Source of the DNA: Rhinopithecus roxellana
Lineage: Eukaryota; Chordata; Mammalia; Primates; Cercopithecidae
Reading direction: 5' to 3'
Length of the DNA: 64,000 nucleotides
Assembly (NCBI RefSeq): GCF_007565055.1
Contig: NC_044559.1
Coordinates: 102,508,759 to 102,572,758, forward strand
The notes beneath the pieces were generated by a model. The model ran no database searches. It was not told the origin of the DNA and saw nothing but the letters and a program-made list of their open reading frames with translations. Each line of letters starts with the position of its first letter. The first letter of the stretch is position 1. The position numbers and the translations under genes are program-made. This document shows positions 1 through 11,195 of the stretch, one piece after another.

Positions 1-944
1 AGGGTCAGGTCAAGAGAGGTGTTGATTTGATCCCAAGGGTAAGGGTAGAGTGGATGTGTTCATTTCAGAGGAGGCATTTAAGCAGGTGAGCAGGATGAGT
101 GAAAACACCACATTCAGAAGTTCTCTGCTGTCATTCGAACAGTGCATCTTCCCTAGCTCTAAAAGAGGGAGTCTGGCTTCTCAAAAACAGCAGCCCCCAG
201 GCCCAACTGCCCAAGCATCTCCCCAAGCATCTCCCAGAGGGAGCAGCCCGCTCAGCCCGGGAGTTGGAACCTGCTCTTCATTTTTCCCTGTTGCCTTGGC
301 TGTGTAACCAGTCGCAGTGCACTGCCTGGCGTGGAGCAGCAGATGGCAGCAAAACCAAGGCTCTTGGAGCAGAAGCAGCACAGTTCCCTGCCTTCAATCC
401 AGAGCAGCTTTAATATTGCAGCAATGTGGATGTCTGCATAAAAGCAGACTTGTTTTTTTTCTCTTCACTTCTGCCTCCTGGAAAGATTATTCTCTTAATC
501 TTTTGGAATTAAACCAGCCAAATAGAGTGTAACATGTTTCTTAATCATTTGGGCCACCTTCTCCTTTCTGAATGGATGTTGGTTTCAGTGGGAATGTTTT
601 CTGTGGTTGTGGATCATTGAGAAGATGGTGCTGACTTGCTCTGGTAAGCTGAAGAAGCAACCAAGCACATGGCATGAAGTGAAATAAGGACAAATGCAAG
701 AGATACCCTGGAGACAGGCAACTGAGGACAAAGAAAATCTGTGGGGAAAGGGTGGTGAGCCAGGTACCCACCTGTCAGCATTATTGCTGAGGCACATCTC
801 AGCCAGGTAAGCCTCTTCCTCAGAAAATTCTCCTCCCCCACTGCTCCCACATCCAGAATTCCTTCATGGACCAGGATGAAGGTTTTCAGACTTCAAGTGT
901 TACTTCCTTGGGGAGCTGGCACACTCCCTCCCTCCCCTAGTACC
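1..944. other. Non-repetitive sequence, no gene seen
   Basis: No Alu, LINE or LTR consensus is recognisable here. The open frames are short (under 110 codons), overlap each other on both strands and lack any domain. It is probably intergenic or intronic DNA. Confidence 0.5.
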
Positions 945-1170
945 CTACTGGACCAGGTGACACACTCAGCTCAGTGCAACTTGCCTTCATGGTACTTTTC
1001 ACAGTGTGTAATTATATGACTGTGGGACAATACAATTGGTGTCTCTATCCTCCACTAGACGGTAAACCCCATGAAGGCAGGAATCATTTTTGCTTTGCCT
1101 ATTTCTGTATCCCATAGGTCTGGCATAGTTGCTGGCATAACTATGACACAATTATCTGTTGAATAATAAT
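945..1170 (+). repeat. L2 LINE 3' end
   Basis: The block around 1050-1165 follows the L2 3' terminus in order: a cccactagac-like motif, then a gaaggcaggaatcat motif, then a ctggcata motif and a gttgaataa end. The copy is old and its 5' edge is approximate. Confidence 0.65.
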
Positions 1171-1204
1171 TCCATGATTATATAAGCAGAAGAGGATATA
1201 TAAT

Positions 1205-1775
1205 ATAGAGGCAGAGAGCCAGATTGATCTGGGTGGAAATCTGGTGTTATTCGTATTAGTCTGTTTTCACACTGCTGATAAAGACATACTCAAAACTGGG
1301 GACAAAAAGAGGTTTAATTGGACTTATAGTTCCACATGGCTGGGGAGGCCTCAGAATCATGGTGGGAGGCAAAAGGCACTTCTTACATGGTGGTGGCAAG
1401 AGAAAATAAGGAAGAAGCAAAAGTGGAAACCCCTGATAAACCCATCAGATCTTGTGAGACTTATTCAGTATCAGGGGAAAGATCAGCCTCTGTGATTCAA
1501 TTACCTCCCCCTGGGTCCCTGCCACAACACGTGGGAATTCTGGGAGATACAATTCAGGCTGAGATTTGGGTGGGAACACAGCCAAACCATATCACTGTTA
1601 CTCATCCACTGCATGTACTGGGCATGTTGCTCCAAATTTCAGTTTTCTCATCTGTAAAACAGAAATAATGGTACCTATCTTGCAGGCTGGTTGTGAGTAT
1701 ACAATGAAATTATCTATGTTCAGTATTTAGCCCAGTACTTGAAAGTGAGTAAGTGCCTGTACATGATAGTTACTT
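1205..1775 (+). repeat. MIR SINE, split by an LTR
   Basis: The left piece (about 1205-1251) has the gagccagattgatctgggt motif of the MIR core. The right piece (about 1595-1775) resumes with cagttttctcatctgtaaaa and continues into a MIR-like 3' part. The two pieces are collinear, so the LTR at 1252-1594 inserted into an existing MIR. Confidence 0.6.
1252..1594 (-). repeat. MaLR solo LTR (THE1/MST type)
   Basis: Read on the minus strand it starts with the MaLR signature tgatatggtttggctgtg (right edge 1594) and ends with the agacta motif near 1255. The cacgtgggaattc and ggggaggcctca blocks typical of THE1/MST LTRs are present in reverse complement. No internal retroviral sequence follows, so it is a solo LTR. 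The terminal dinucleotide on the left edge appears mutated, and I could not find a clean 5-bp target duplication. Confidence 0.85.
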
Positions 1776-2327
1776 TAATTTTTACTGTAGAGCCTTCATA
1801 TGCAATTTGCCCAAGGAAACAGCATTGATCTGATTTCAAAAGGAGATGAACTGACTAACATGAGAGCTTGTTTCATATAGTTTTGATTGGAGAGAGGAAG
1901 AGAGAGTTGTTGGAGGTATGGTGCTGCCATTGCTGCTGAAATGAGTGACTTGGAAGTCCTAAAATTGTTAAGATGTTCTGCGCTAAGGTGTGTGGGAAAA
2001 GACTGCTCCAAGTCACAATAAATAATAAGCTGACTAGGTGAGGCCATATCCTGGTTTAAAAAAAGAAATGCAGTGGGATTATTGACATGGGTGTCAAGAA
2101 TATAAGGATGAGCAAAGCAATTAGACATGGACATTTCACCAAGACAGTGCTAAAAGAATTGTGTTCAGTTCTGCACTCCACACTGGAGGAGTAGTGAGAT
2201 TAAAGGAAGCCACCACAGAGAAGGGTGGGTATTGATGTTCCCTTCTCAAGAAATGCTTTCAAGCCGTTACATAGATGCTTTATATTACTTAAAAAAGCAG
2301 AACTTTTGAAAATGCTTTTAAATATTT
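1776..2327. other. Non-repetitive sequence, no gene seen
   Basis: No recognisable repeat consensus and no supported coding frame. A minus-strand open frame of 112 codons at 1796-2134 has no domain or compositional support. Confidence 0.4.
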
Positions 2328-2796
2328 GGGAAATTTATTCATAATAGCCAAAAAGTAGAAAGAAGTCAAATGTCCCTCACTTGACGAATGGATAAACAAA
2401 GTTTGTTATATCTGTGTAATGGTATACTATTCAGGCATTAAAAAAAATGAAGTTATAATATATGCCGTAAACATTGATGGACCTTGAAAACATTATGCTA
2501 AGTGAAATAAGCCAGACACAAGTATTGTGTGTTTCCACTTATACGAGGTACCTACAGTAGTCACATTAATAGAGAAAGTAGAATGGTGGTTGCCTAAGGC
2601 TGAGGAAAGGATAGGGTGGGGAATAGTGTTTGACTACTAATGGGTACGAGTTTTATTTTGGGGTGATGGAAATATTGTAAAATGAGATTGTGGTGATTTT
2701 ACAAGTCTATAAACATATAAGAAACCATTGAAATGTAATTTAAATGAATAAATTTTATGATACGTGAATTATATCTCAGTAAAGATGTTAAAAATA
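2328..2796 (+). repeat. Old L1 3' fragment (L1M type)
   Basis: This is the ORF2-end and 3' UTR part of an old L1. It has a cataatagccaaaaagtaga motif, an aaataagccagacacaa motif, a ggtggttgcctaaggctgagg motif, and ends in gaattatatctcagtaaag before an A-rich tail. It is 5'-truncated and non-coding. A sister fragment of the same type lies at 31935-32720. Confidence 0.85.
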
Positions 2797-2810
2797 TTAG
2801 AGATAGATCA

Positions 2811-2962
2811 GAGGTTCATAACCTGGGCTACATATTACAATATTTGGAGAGGCTAAAAAAAATCAGTTCCCAGGATCCCACTGCAACCACTGAGATCTGA
2901 ATATCTGAGGGGTGAGGCATGGCCCTGGGCATTTGTGAAGCCACGATTGAGAGACTCTGTAC
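2811..2962 (+). mobile_element. MER5-like hAT-Charlie DNA transposon remnant
   Basis: It begins with an agaggttcataacctgggct motif and ends with a gagagactctgtacc motif that resemble the inverted termini of MER5 elements, with a weakly preserved interior. It is non-autonomous and fossil. Confidence 0.55.
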
Positions 2963-3271
2963 CAGTTGATTGAGGTATTAGATTTTAACTTTTCTACCTC
3001 TTAAGAACTCACTGAATAGGCACCCAGTTTTGTTGTTTTTAATGATATAAGGCTGCATGTCCAATCTAATTTCCCTTGGTTATTCTTAGAGACAGAACAG
3101 TGGTTGAACTTTATGGTCTTACTAGAAACTTTCCCATTTTAGGATTTTATAATTAAATTCATCTTTTGCAAATGTCATTAAAAGATACAAATATTTGTTC
3201 TGGTAAAGCCTGATGCTTTAGTACAACCAGAAACATACTGTTCATTGACTTTTCTCATTTTTTTCCCACTG

Positions 3272-3606
3272 GCTTTCTTAAGGTATAACTGATAAAAATT
3301 ATGTGTATTTAAGATATACAATATGATGATTTGATATACATTTATATAATGATTACCATGTTCAAACGAATTACCACATTCATCACCTCACAGTTACCAT
3401 TTTTTCTGGTGATAATACTTAAGATCTACTCTCAGCAAATTGCAAGTATACAATACAGTCATATTGACTATAGTCACAGTGTTGTACACTAGATTCCCAG
3501 AACTTCATCTTAGAAATGAAAGTGTGTCCACTTTGACCAACATCTCTTCATTCTGCCCTCTGCACCATGCTTCCCTGCACTACTGGCAATCACCTTTCCA
3601 TTCTTT
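3272..3606 (-). repeat. Old L1 3' UTR (start of the 3272-9800 L1M)
   Basis: It contains the L1MA/L1MB-type 3' end in reverse: taaggtataactgataaaaa at the tail side, then the atattgactatagtcac motif. It is collinear with L1 sequence that resumes at about 4376, so 3607-4368 is a later insertion. It is non-coding. Confidence 0.8.
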
Positions 3607-4368
3607 TTAAAAAAAACCTTTATTTTAGGTTTGGGGATACATGTGAAAGTTTGTTACTTAGATAAATATGTGTCATGGGGGTTTGTTGTACATATTGCTT
3701 CATCACCTGGGTACTAAGCCCAGTACCCAATAGTTGCCTTTCCCCTCCTCTCCCTCCTCCCACCTTCCCCCTTCAAGTAGACCCCAGTGTCTCTTGTTAT
3801 CTTCTTTGTATTCATAAATTCTTATCATTTAGCTCCCACTTATAAGTGAGAACATGTGGTATTTGGTTTTCTGTTCCCGCATCACTTTGCTAAGGGTAGT
3901 AGCCCCAGTTCCATTCATGTTTCCACAAAATAAACGATCTCATTCCTTTTTATGGCTGCATAGCATTCCATGGTGTATATGTACCACATTTTCTTTATCC
4001 AATCTGTCATTTCTGGGCATTTAGGTTGATTCCACATCTTTATTGTTGTGAACGGTGCTGCAGTGAACATTCACGTGCATGTATCTTTATGGTAGAGTGA
4101 TTTATGTTCATCTGGGTGTATACAAACTAATGGAATTGCTGGGTTGAGTATTTCTGCTTTTAGCTCTTTGAGGAATCTTCATACTGCTTTCCACAATGGT
4201 TGAGCTAATTTACACTCCCACCCACAGTGTATAAGTGTTCCCTTTTCTCTGCAACCTCACCGGCATCTGTTACTTTCTGACTTTTTAGTAATAGCTATTC
4301 TGACTGGTGTGAGATGGTATATCATTTTGGTTTTGATTTGCATTTTTATAATGATCAATCACTATTAT
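3607..4368 (-). repeat. Younger L1P fragment nested in the old L1
   Basis: The left end has a degraded poly(A) (in reverse) and the sequence tttattttaggtttgggg, the 3' end of primate L1P elements. It continues through a gtgagaacatgtggt motif and a ccatggtgtatatgtaccac motif to about 4368, where it stops (5' truncation). A short attcttt duplication flanks it (3600-3606 and 4369-4375). It interrupts the older L1 3' UTR. There is no open frame. Confidence 0.8.
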
Positions 4369-4375
4369 ATTCTTT

Positions 4376-4690
4376 GCTTCTATGACTTTAGGTTTTTCAG
4401 ATTCAATATATAAGTGAGACAATGCAGTATCTGTCTTTCTGTACCTGGCTTATTTCACATAGTGTAATGTCATCCGGGTTCATCCATGTTGTCACAAATG
4501 ACAAGATTTCTTGTTTTTTTATGACTCTAAAGTGTTTCATTGTGCATGTACTACATTTTATGTATCTATTCATCTGTTGACAGTTATTTAAGTTGATTCC
4601 CTATCTTGCTGATGTGAATAAAGCTGCAATGAACATGGAAGTGCAGATACCTCTCTGACATATTGATTTCATTTCCTTTGAAATGAAATG
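4376..4690 (-). repeat. Old L1, ORF2 end/3' UTR junction
   Basis: It resumes the old L1 with tctatgactttaggttttt followed by a cttatttcacatagtgtaat motif, and runs to cctttgaaatgaaa, where a DNA transposon breaks it. After that element the L1 restarts in phase at 5039 with tacctagaagtggggttactgg. Confidence 0.8.
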
Positions 4691-5038
4691 AGATCATGTA
4701 TGCACCAGTTAATGATATTTCACTCAACCATAGACTATAAATATGATGGTGGTCTCTTAAGATTATATCATATTTTTACTGTATCTTTTCTATGTTTAGA
4801 TATGTTCAGGTACGCAAATACCATTGTGTTACAATTGCTTGCAGTATTTGGTACAGTAACATGCTGTAGAGGTTTGGAGCCTAGAAGCAACAGGCTATAC
4901 CATATAGCCTAGGGGTGTAGTATGTTATACCATTTAGATTTGTGGGAGTGTACTCTGTGATGTTTGCACATTGTCAAAATTGCCTAATGATGGATTTCTC
5001 AGAATGTATCTCTGCTGTTAAGTGACACATGACTGTAT
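4691..5038. mobile_element. Tc1/mariner-class (Tigger-like) non-autonomous DNA transposon
   Basis: The copy has a long palindromic relationship between its ends: the left end reads atcatgtatgc, and the right end reads gttaagtgacacatgactgta, the reverse complement of its terminal repeat. The middle carries a taccatatagcctagg motif. A TA lies at the right edge, as expected for a TA-targeting element. It sits cleanly inside the old L1. I recognise the family by sight but do not assign the subfamily name. It has no transposase frame. Confidence 0.65.
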
Positions 5039-5829
5039 ACCTAGAAGTGGGGTTACTGGATCATATGTTTGTTATATTTTCAATTGTTTGAGGAACCTCC
5101 ATACTATTTCCTGTAATGGTTGTATCAATGTACATTCCCATCAACAATGTACAAAGGTTTCCTTTTCTCCACACTCTTGCCAACATTTATCATTTGTCTT
5201 TTCAATAACAGCTATCTTAATAGGTGTGACACAATGTCCCATTGTAGTTTTGAATTGCATTTCCTTGATGATTCGGGATATTGAGCACATTTCCATATCC
5301 CTGTTGGACATTTGTATGTCTTTGGAAAAACATCTATTCAGATACTTACACTTTTTTTTTTTTTTTCTCTTGGGTTGTTTGAGTTTCTTGTATGTTTTGG
5401 ATATTTATCCCTTATCAGATATATGATTTGCAAATATTTCCTCCAATTCCACAGGTTGCCTTTTCATTTTGTTGCTTGTTCCTTTGCTATATAGAAGCTT
5501 TTTAGTTTGATGCAGTCCTATTTGTTCATTTTTGCTTTAGTTGCTTGTGCTTTTGGTGTTATAGCAAAACAAACAAACAAACAAAAAATCATTGCCAAGA
5601 CCAATGTCGAGGAACTTTCTCTCAATATTTTCTTCTAGGATTTTTACAGTTTCAGTTCCTACAGTTAAGTCTTTAATCCATTTTGAGGTAATTTTTTTGG
5701 TGGATCATATGTCAGTTTTATTTTTAATTTTTTCAGGAAAAAGGGTGTACAAAAAGGGCTCAATTTCATTCTTTTGCATGAGGATTTCAGTTTTCCCAGC
5801 ATCATTTATTAAAGAGACTATCTTTTCCT
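5039..5829 (-). pseudogene. Old L1 ORF2 remnant, C-terminal part
   Basis: In reverse complement this is L1 ORF2 3' coding sequence, with blocks equivalent to the young L1 at 38590-39330 (tagaagtggggttactggat, then a ctggtgtgacacaat-like block, then cccagcatcatttattaaa). Frameshifts and stops are frequent, so no long frame survives. It is interrupted at 5830 by an AluS. Confidence 0.85.
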
Positions 5830-6106
5830 TGGCCAGGCATGGTGGTTCACACCTATAATCCCAGCACTTTGGGAGGCTGAGGCGGGAGGATCACTTGAGG
5901 TCAGGAGTTCGAGACCAGCCTGGCCAACATGGTGAAACCCCCATCTCTACTAAAAATACAAAAATTAGCTAGGCATGGTGGTGCATGCCTGTAATCTCTG
6001 CTATTTGGGAGGCTGAGGCAAGAGAATCACTTGAACCTGGGAGGCAGAAGTTGCAGTGAGCCAAGATCACACCACTAGCACTCCAGCTGGGTGTGAAACT
6101 CAGTCT

Positions 6107-6153
<47 letters not shown>
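5830..6153 (+). repeat. AluS with a very long pure poly(A)
   Basis: A complete dimeric Alu starting ggccaggcatggtgg, with the S-type block cacttgaggtcaggagttcg. It ends in about 47 uninterrupted A residues (6108-6154). An exact 15-bp target duplication, agactatcttttcct, flanks it (5815-5829 and 6154-6168). It inserted into the old L1 ORF2. The pure tail is long for an Alu of this age. Confidence 0.95.
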
Positions 6154-6156
<3 letters not shown>

Positions 6157-6168
6157 CTATCTTTTCCT

Positions 6169-9100
6169 AATTGTGTATTCTTGATGCCTTTGTCAAAGAT
6201 TAGTTGTATATGCATGGGGTTATTTCTGGGCTCTCTATTCTGTGCCACTGATGAGCTATGGACTTGTCATATATGGATTTTATTATGTTGAACTCAATTT
6301 TTTCTCCATTTAATTGAGATATTTTATCAGGAAAGGATGTTGAATTTTGTCAAGTGCTTTTTCTGCATTTATTGAGATAATTGTGATTTTTATCCTTCAT
6401 TCTGATTCTGTTAATGTGGTGTATTATGTTTATTGGTCTGCATATGCTGAACCATCCTTGCATCCCAATTAATGTCTGTTTTTATGACAGTACCATACTG
6501 TTTTGATTACTATACTTTGTATTATAGTTTAAAATCAAGAAGTGTGATACCTCTGCCTTTTTCTTCTTACTTAAGATTATTTTGGCTATTTGGGGTCTTT
6601 TGTGGTGCCATACAAATTTTTGGGTTTTAAGAAACGTTTTTTGTAAAAAATGCTCTTGGAATTTTAAGAGGGATTGCATTGAATTTGTAAATTGTTTTGG
6701 GTACTGTGGATATTTTAACAATATAATTCTTCAAATCTATGAACACCAGATATCTTTCCATTTGTTTGTATCTTTTTGGCTTTCTTTTATTGGTGTTTTA
6801 GACTGCTTAGTGTACAGGTCTTTCAACTCTTCAGTTAAATTTATTCATAAGTGTTTATTTTTTGGTATCTATTATAAACGGGATCGTTTTCCTAATTTAT
6901 TTTTTTAGAGAGTGTATAGAAACACAACTAATTTTTGTATTCTGCAGCTTTACTGAAGTCATTTATTATTTATAACAATTTTCTTGGTGGAGTCTTTAGG
7001 ATTTTCTATGTATAAAATTATGCCATCTGCAAACAGAGTTTATTTAACTTTTTCCTTTCTGATTTGAATGACTTTTATTTCTTTTAATTACTTAATTGTC
7101 TGGGCTAGTAACTCCAGTAATGTTGAATAGAGGTGATGAGAATGGGCATTCTTGTCTTTTTCCTGATCTTAGAGGAAAACTTTCAGCTTTTCACCGTTGA
7201 GTATAATATTACTTGGGAACTTGTGCTATGGCCTTTATTATGTTGATGTACATTGTTTCTCTATTTAAATGAGTTTTTATCTGGCAAGGATGTTGAATTT
7301 TGTCAAATGCTTTTTCTACATCTATTGAGATAGTATTGATTTTTATCCTTCGTTCTGCTAATATGATGTATCATATTTATTGATCAGCATACAATGAACC
7401 ATCCTTGCATCCAGGGATAAATCCAACTTGATCATGCTGTATGATTTTTTTAATGTTCTGTTGAATTGGTTTGCTGGTGTTTTGTTGAGAATTTTTGCAT
7501 CTGTGTTCATCAGGAATATTGACCTGCCATTTTCTTTTTTTTTGTAGTGTCCTTGTCTGGCTTTGGTATGAGGGTAATGCTGGCTTTGTAATATAAACAT
7601 GAAAGTGTTCTTTTCTTTCAATTTTTAAGAAGAGTTTGAGAAGGATTGGAATTAATTCTTTAAATGTTTGTTAGAATTCACCCAGGAAGTCATCTAGTCC
7701 TGGGCCTTTCTCCGTTGGGATATTTTTGATCAGTGCCTCAATCTTTTTACTCACTGTTAGTCTATTCAGATGTTCTGTTTCTTTATTATTCAGTTTTGGT
7801 ACATTGTCCTTTTCTGGGGATTTATTCATTCTTCTAGGTTGTCCAATTTATTGGATAGAAGTCTCTTATGATCCTTTGTATTTCTATGGTATCAGTTGTA
7901 ATGTATCCTTTTAAATTTATGATTTTATTCGTTTGAGTCCTCTCTCTTTGTTTCTGGGTTAGTTTAGCTAAAGGTTTGCAGTTTCATTTCTCTTCAAAAA
8001 ACCAACTGTTAGAAAACTCTTAGTTTTGTTGATAATTTTAAATTGTCTTTCTAGTCTCTATTTCATGTATTCTTTCTCTAATCTTTATTGTTTCCTTCCT
8101 TGTGCTAACTTTGGGCTTAACTTGTTCTAGGTTTTTCTAGTTCCTTGAGGTGTAGTGCTAGGTTGTTTATTTAAGTTTTTTTTTTCTTAATGTAGATATT
8201 TATCAATGTAAACTTCCCTCTTAGAACTGCTTTTTCTGCTTCCCATAAGTTTTGGAATGTTGTTTCCATTTTTGCCTCAAAATACTTTTTGATTTTCCTT
8301 TTGATTTCTTTATTGACACATTGGTTGTTAATGAATGTGTTACTTATTTTCCACATAGTTATGAATTTCAAATTTTCTTCCTGATATTGATTTTTAATTT
8401 TATACCAGGTGGTTAGAAAAAATACTTAATGTAATTTCAGTCTTCTTAAATTTATTAAGACTTGTGTTGTGGCCTAGCATATGATCTATCCTGAAGAATG
8501 TTCTATATGTGCTTGAGAAGAATGTATATTCTACTGCTGTAGGTGGAATGTTCTCTATATGTCTATTAGGTCCACTTGGCCTATAGTGCTATTCAAGGAT
8601 TCTGCTTCCTTATTGATTTTCTGTCTGATGATCTATTCATTGTTGAAAGTATTATTCTATTCCCTTCTATTCTGCCTATGCTAGTGTTATTATATTCCCT
8701 TCTATTTCTCCCTTCAGTTCTTGTTAATATTTGATTTATATATATTTAGGTGTTCCAATGTTTGGTGCATATATATTTACAGTTGTTATATTCTCTTGAT
8801 GAAATTAATGTCTTTATTATTGTATAGTGACCTCATTTGTCTCTTGTGACAGATATTGACTAAAAGTCTATTTTGTCTGAGGTAAGTACAGTTAATCTTG
8901 CTCTCCCTTGGTTATCATTTGTGTGGAATATCTTTTTCCATCCTTCACTTTCAGTCTATGTGTGTCTTTAAAGTCTGCTCTAGGCAGCATATTATTGTAT
9001 CTTGTTTTGTTGTTGCATTCAGCCACTCTGTGTCTTTTGGCTGGAGAATATAATTGATTTACATTTAAAATAATTATTGCTAGGTAAGGATTTACTATTA

Positions 9101-9800
9101 CCATTTTATTAATTGTTCTCTGTTTTGTAGTTACTTTTATCCTCTTTCTGTCTTCCTTTGTAATTTGTTGATTTTTTAGTGACATGCTTTGATTCCTTTC
9201 TCTTTCTCTTTTGTATGTAGTGGAGATTTTTCTTTGTAGTTACCATGAGGCTTACATAAAACATCTTATAGTTATAACAGTCTATTTTAGGCTGATAACA
9301 ACATCAATTGCATCTAAAAGCTCTATACTTTTACTTTCCCCTCTCCTACCTTTCAGGCTATTTTAGTAAAACTTTACATCTTTTTATATGGTGTATCCAT
9401 AAATAAATGATTATACCTATAGTTATTTTGAATACTTTTGTCTTTCAACCCTTACACTAGAGTTAAAAGTGATTTATGCACCACCATTACTGTATTAGAG
9501 TATTCTGAATTTGATTGTATATTTACCTTTACCAGTGAGTTTTATACATTCATATGTTTTTATGTTGTTACTTAGCATCCTTTTGTTTCAACTTGAAGAA
9601 CTCCCTTTAGTATTTTTTTTTTGTAAGACAAATCTGGTGGTGATAAACTGCCTCAGCTTCTATTTGTCTGGGAAAGTCTTTTATCTGTCTTTCATTTCTT
9701 AAGGACAGCTTTGCCAGGTATGGTATTATTGGTTGGCAGTTTTTTCCTTTTAGCACTTTGAATATATTAAACTACTCTCTCTTGGCTCCTTCCAGGTCCC
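6169..9800 (-). pseudogene. Old L1 body: ORF2 to ORF1 remnant, inactive
   Basis: This continues the same old minus-strand L1. Going right (towards its 5' end) it shows the ORF2 reverse-transcriptase region (about 6500-7700), the endonuclease region (about 8400-9070, with aagaatgtatattct and a ctgtgtcttttggctgg block near the ORF2 start) and a short ORF1 3' remnant near 9700-9790. Many stops and indels destroy both ORFs; the longest surviving frames are about 100 codons. It has the divergence of an L1M element. A displaced duplicate of part of its own ORF2 lies at 6264-6466. Confidence 0.85.
6264..6466 (-). repeat. Displaced second copy of an L1 ORF2 segment
   Basis: This segment matches the L1 reverse-transcriptase region that occurs in its expected place at about 7220-7413; both contain the run ggatgttgaattttgtcaa and the run gaaccatccttgcatcc. 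Here it interrupts an ORF2 C-terminal region, splitting the ctatg...tgtctgtttttatg block. It has no poly(A) and the two copies differ at many positions. Confidence 0.65.
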
Positions 9801-10081
9801 ATGGTGGATGGTGCTGGTAGCAGAACCAAGGCCAAATTGGACTGTAACCAAGTCCACAGGGGGATGGGGCTGTTTCTGCATCTGTAGCTAGGGTCATGGT
9901 CAATGAGTGTACCACCTGAGCATAGACCTGCATTCTCAAAATGGCCCTCCTCAATATTACCGCCTCCTACCTGGACCCCAAAGCTCCCATAAAAGTACTT
10001 TTGTCTGTTGATAGCTAACAAATTAATGTTTCTGTGAGGAGATATGAGCAAGGACCTCGTATTCTGCCATCTTGCTGACAT
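9801..10081 (-). repeat. Possible 5' end of the old L1
   Basis: The sequence changes abruptly after the ORF1 remnant and is more GC-rich. It ends with gtattctgccatcttgctgac, which resembles the gccatcttgct end of L1 5' UTRs in reverse. If so, most of ORF1 is deleted. The alternative is an unrelated older sequence. Confidence 0.35.
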
Positions 10082-10385
10082 TACTACCTTTGTTCATTTA
10101 ACTTTACTTAATAGAGGTAATGACATTGGTACTAATATGAAAATTTTCATGCCAAAATCATACTTTCTATTTAGACAGCATAAAATGGTTAATACTTTAA
10201 TGAAACAAACTTGTGTTTCATTATTGTCTTCATCATTATCACCATGATCCAAAGCAATTAATTGTCAGTTTATTTTCCACACTGGCGGGAGCAAATCACA
10301 TCTATCTTTTTAGGTGGACCACTGCGTTTCCTGAAGAATGGTAATGAAAGTCCCTGTTAAAGTCTTCATGAAACCCAACCAGGAC
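10082..10385. other. Non-repetitive sequence, no gene seen
   Basis: AT-rich, no consensus recognised and no coding support. Confidence 0.4.
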
Positions 10386-10679
10386 TTTTTTTTTTTGGAG
10401 GCATAGTCTCTCTCTTTCGCCCAGGTTGGAGTACAGTGGCGTGATCTTGGCTTACTGAAACCTCTGCCTCTTGGGTTCAAGTGATTCTCGTGCCTCAGCT
10501 TCCCGAGTAACTGGGACTACAGGCACATGCCACAATGCCTGGCTAGTTTTTGTATTTTTAGTAGACACTGGGTTTTGCCATGTTGGCCAGGCTGGTCTCG
10601 AAATCCAGGCCTCAAGTAATCCACATGCCTCAGCCTCCCAAAGTTTTGGGATTACAGGCGTGAGCCATCGCATCTGGCC
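10386..10679 (-). repeat. AluS (minus strand)
   Basis: Starts with a T-run (poly(A) in reverse) and ends with the reverse of the Alu 5' end (gagccatcgcatctggcc). The two arms, the A-rich linker (tttttgtatttttagtaga) and the block gtgcctcagcttcccgag are present. It pairs head-to-head with the Alu that follows. Confidence 0.93.
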
Positions 10680-10723
10680 CAGAACTTTCAAAAATTGCAA
10701 CAACTTTTTAAAGAATAGAGGGA

Positions 10724-11042
10724 TTAGCCAGGTGCGGTGACTCATGTCTGTAATCCCAGCACTTTGGGAGGCCAGGTGGGGTGGATTGCCTGAGCTCAAG
10801 AGTTCTAGACCAACCTGGCAACACGGTGAAACCCCGTCTCTACCAAAATACAAAACATTAGCCAGATGTGGAAGCAGGCGCCTGTAGTTCCAGTTACTCG
10901 GGAGGCTGAGGCGGAGAGTCACTTGAACCCAGGAGGCGGAAGTTGCAGTGAGCCGAGATCATACCACTGCACTCCAGCCCGGGCTACAGAGGGAGACTCC
11001 ATCTCTAAAAAAAAAAAAAAAAAAAAAAAGAAAAGAAAAAAG
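10724..11042 (+). repeat. AluS (plus strand)
   Basis: A dimeric Alu beginning ttagccaggtgcggtgactc and ending in an A-rich tail with AAAAG units. A 10-bp exact target duplication, gaatagaggg, flanks it (10713-10722 and 11043-11052). It lies about 45 bp from the opposite-strand Alu at 10386-10679. Confidence 0.95.
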
Positions 11043-11195
11043 GAATAGAGGGGTCACTGATATCTTGATTTTTGCAGTGAAAAAAAAATTGGACAGTTTC
11101 AATATAAACATATTAGAATAGAAAATGTCATCATATTAAATTGGATTTTGGAGGGGCAACTCTGGTAGCATGAAAGGAGGAAGAAGAAATAAATT

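Noticed and set aside
5022..5426. 134-codon frame and other frames between 4688 and 9702
   Set aside because: They lie antisense or out of frame in an old L1 and a DNA transposon, and carry no independent protein family.
10452..10922. 156-codon minus-strand frame
   Set aside because: It runs through the two inverted Alu copies, and its peptide is the familiar translation of Alu sequence. The same holds for 32315-32656, 33075-33413, 56479-57000, 57363-57650 and 59223-59459.
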